Shown one piece after another: positions 14,382 to 15,027 of a stretch of DNA of 15,027 nt. The notes under the pieces are model-generated. The model did no database searches. It worked only from the letters and a program-made list of their open reading frames with translations, and had not been told where the DNA came from. Origin of the DNA: JADLHS01 sp964539515 (GTDB lineage Bacteria > Verrucomicrobiota > Verrucomicrobiia > Limisphaerales > JADLHS01); NCBI GenBank assembly GCA_964539515.1, contig CAZIJO010000148.1, positions 1-15,027 of the forward strand, in the 5' to 3' direction. Numbering within the stretch: position 1 is the first letter of the stretch; each line of letters starts with the position of its first letter. The position numbers were made by a program, and so were the translations under genes.

Positions 14382-15027
14382 ATGAGCACAGCCACTGAGA
14401 CCATCGAAGATCTGGTAAAGACGGAATACAAATACGGCTTCTACACCGACGTGGAAACCGAGTCCGCACCGCCCGGCTTGAGTGAGGACACCATCCGGCT
14501 GATCTCACGCAAAAAGAACGAGCCGGAATGGCTTACCGAATGGCGCCTCAAGGCGTATCGCCACTGGCTCACGCTCTCGGAACCGACCTGGCCGAAGGTG
14601 CAGCACGAGAAAATCAATTATCAGGACATCGTGTACTTTTCGCAGCCCAAGCCGAAAAAGGACGCGCCGAAGAGTCTCGATGAAGTCGATCCGAAACTGT
14701 TGGAGACGTACGAGAAGCTCGGCATCCCGTTGCGGGAACGCGGGCGGCTCGCCGGCGTGGCGGTGGACGCCATCTTTGACAGCGTGTCGGTCGGGACCAC
14801 GTTCCGCAAGCAACTTGCCGAAAAGGGCGTGATCTTCTGCTCGTTCACCGAGGCGGTGCATGAGCATCCCGAGCTGGTCAAGAAATACCTCGGCTCGGTC
14901 GTGCCCTACACCGACAATTTCTACGCCGCGCTCAACTCGGCGGTGTTCACTGACGGCTCGTTCTGCTATATCCCGAAGGGCGTACGCTGTCCGATGGAGC
15001 TTTCCACTTACTTCCGCATCAACGCCG
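14382..15027 (+). CDS. sufB: Fe-S cluster assembly scaffold protein SufB (3' truncated)
   Basis: SufB forms the SufBC2D complex that builds Fe-S clusters on a scaffold, using sulfur from SufS/SufE or SufU and ATP hydrolysis by SufC; it acts in the cytoplasm. The 215 residues visible are the N-terminal part of the protein and match the family strongly: TEYKYGFYTDVETE near the start, LSEDTIRLIS, KKNEPEWLTEWRLKAY, KINYQDIVYFS, AEKGVIFCSFTEAVHEHPELV, and YTDNFYAALNSAVFTDGSFCYIPKGVRCPMELSTYFRINA at the edge. No stop is reached. SufB usually has about 470-480 residues, so roughly half is missing. The start is ATG 14382 with a strong AAGGTGA upstream. The preceding PerR-like regulator implies regulation by iron or oxidative stress. 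sufC, sufD and sufS would be expected to the right. Confidence 0.96.
   Translation, partial: MSTATETIEDLVKTEYKYGFYTDVETESAPPGLSEDTIRLISRKKNEPEWLTEWRLKAYRHWLTLSEPTWPKVQHEKINYQDIVYFSQPKPKKDAPKSLDEVDPKLLETYEKLGIPLRERGRLAGVAVDAIFDSVSVGTTFRKQLAEKGVIFCSFTEAVHEHPELVKKYLGSVVPYTDNFYAALNSAVFTDGSFCYIPKGVRCPMELSTYFRINA

Overview
The window is about 15 kb of GC-rich bacterial chromosome, most probably from the phylum Verrucomicrobiota, close to the Pedosphaera/Limisphaerales group. This placement is inferred from typical features: paired prepilin-like proteins ending in an H-x9-DG motif, a large secreted PD40 propeller with a 'YGVQFKNSL...RFYRVI' C-terminal module, a CusF-SCO1 fusion with a CPxPxFC motif, and a Fur-family gene directly before sufB. 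No ribosomal RNA is present to confirm it. I see no tRNA, CRISPR array, insertion sequence or phage gene.

Layout. (1) 1-3465: the 3' end of dnaA (left-truncated), then glnD, the bifunctional PII uridylyltransferase/uridylyl-removing enzyme, both on +. (2) 3510-9710: a secretion-oriented block. A minus-strand secreted, probably five-bladed propeller glycosidase-like protein diverges from a plus-strand run made of a 1007-residue secreted PD40 propeller and two tandem paralogous prepilin-like genes. (3) 9711-10122: a gene-poor stretch with an inverted repeat and a possible short reading frame of unknown function. (4) 10123-11600: mntR (minus), with all six B. subtilis MntR metal ligands conserved, diverging from a CusF-SCO1 lipoprotein gene (plus). 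A large dyad lies between them. (5) 11680-13853: leuB and a class A beta-lactamase-fold serine hydrolase, both on -. (6) 13914-15027: a PerR-like Fur-family regulator and the start of sufB, both on + and tightly spaced. sufB runs off the right edge.

How the genes work together. The metal theme is the clearest: a manganese sensor, a copper-handling assembly protein, a PerR/Fur-type sensor and Fe-S cluster assembly lie within about 5 kb. The PerR-like gene abuts sufB, whose ribosome-binding site overlaps the regulator's stop codon. It is preceded by a 7-1-7 inverted repeat resembling a PerR box, so an autoregulated regulator-suf operon is a reasonable model. The regulator has Cys where PerR has the regulatory ligand Asp85. 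I see no mobile system or defence island. The best candidates for something undescribed are the PerR-like variant wired to suf, the propeller/prepilin cluster, and the dyad between mntR and the SCO gene.
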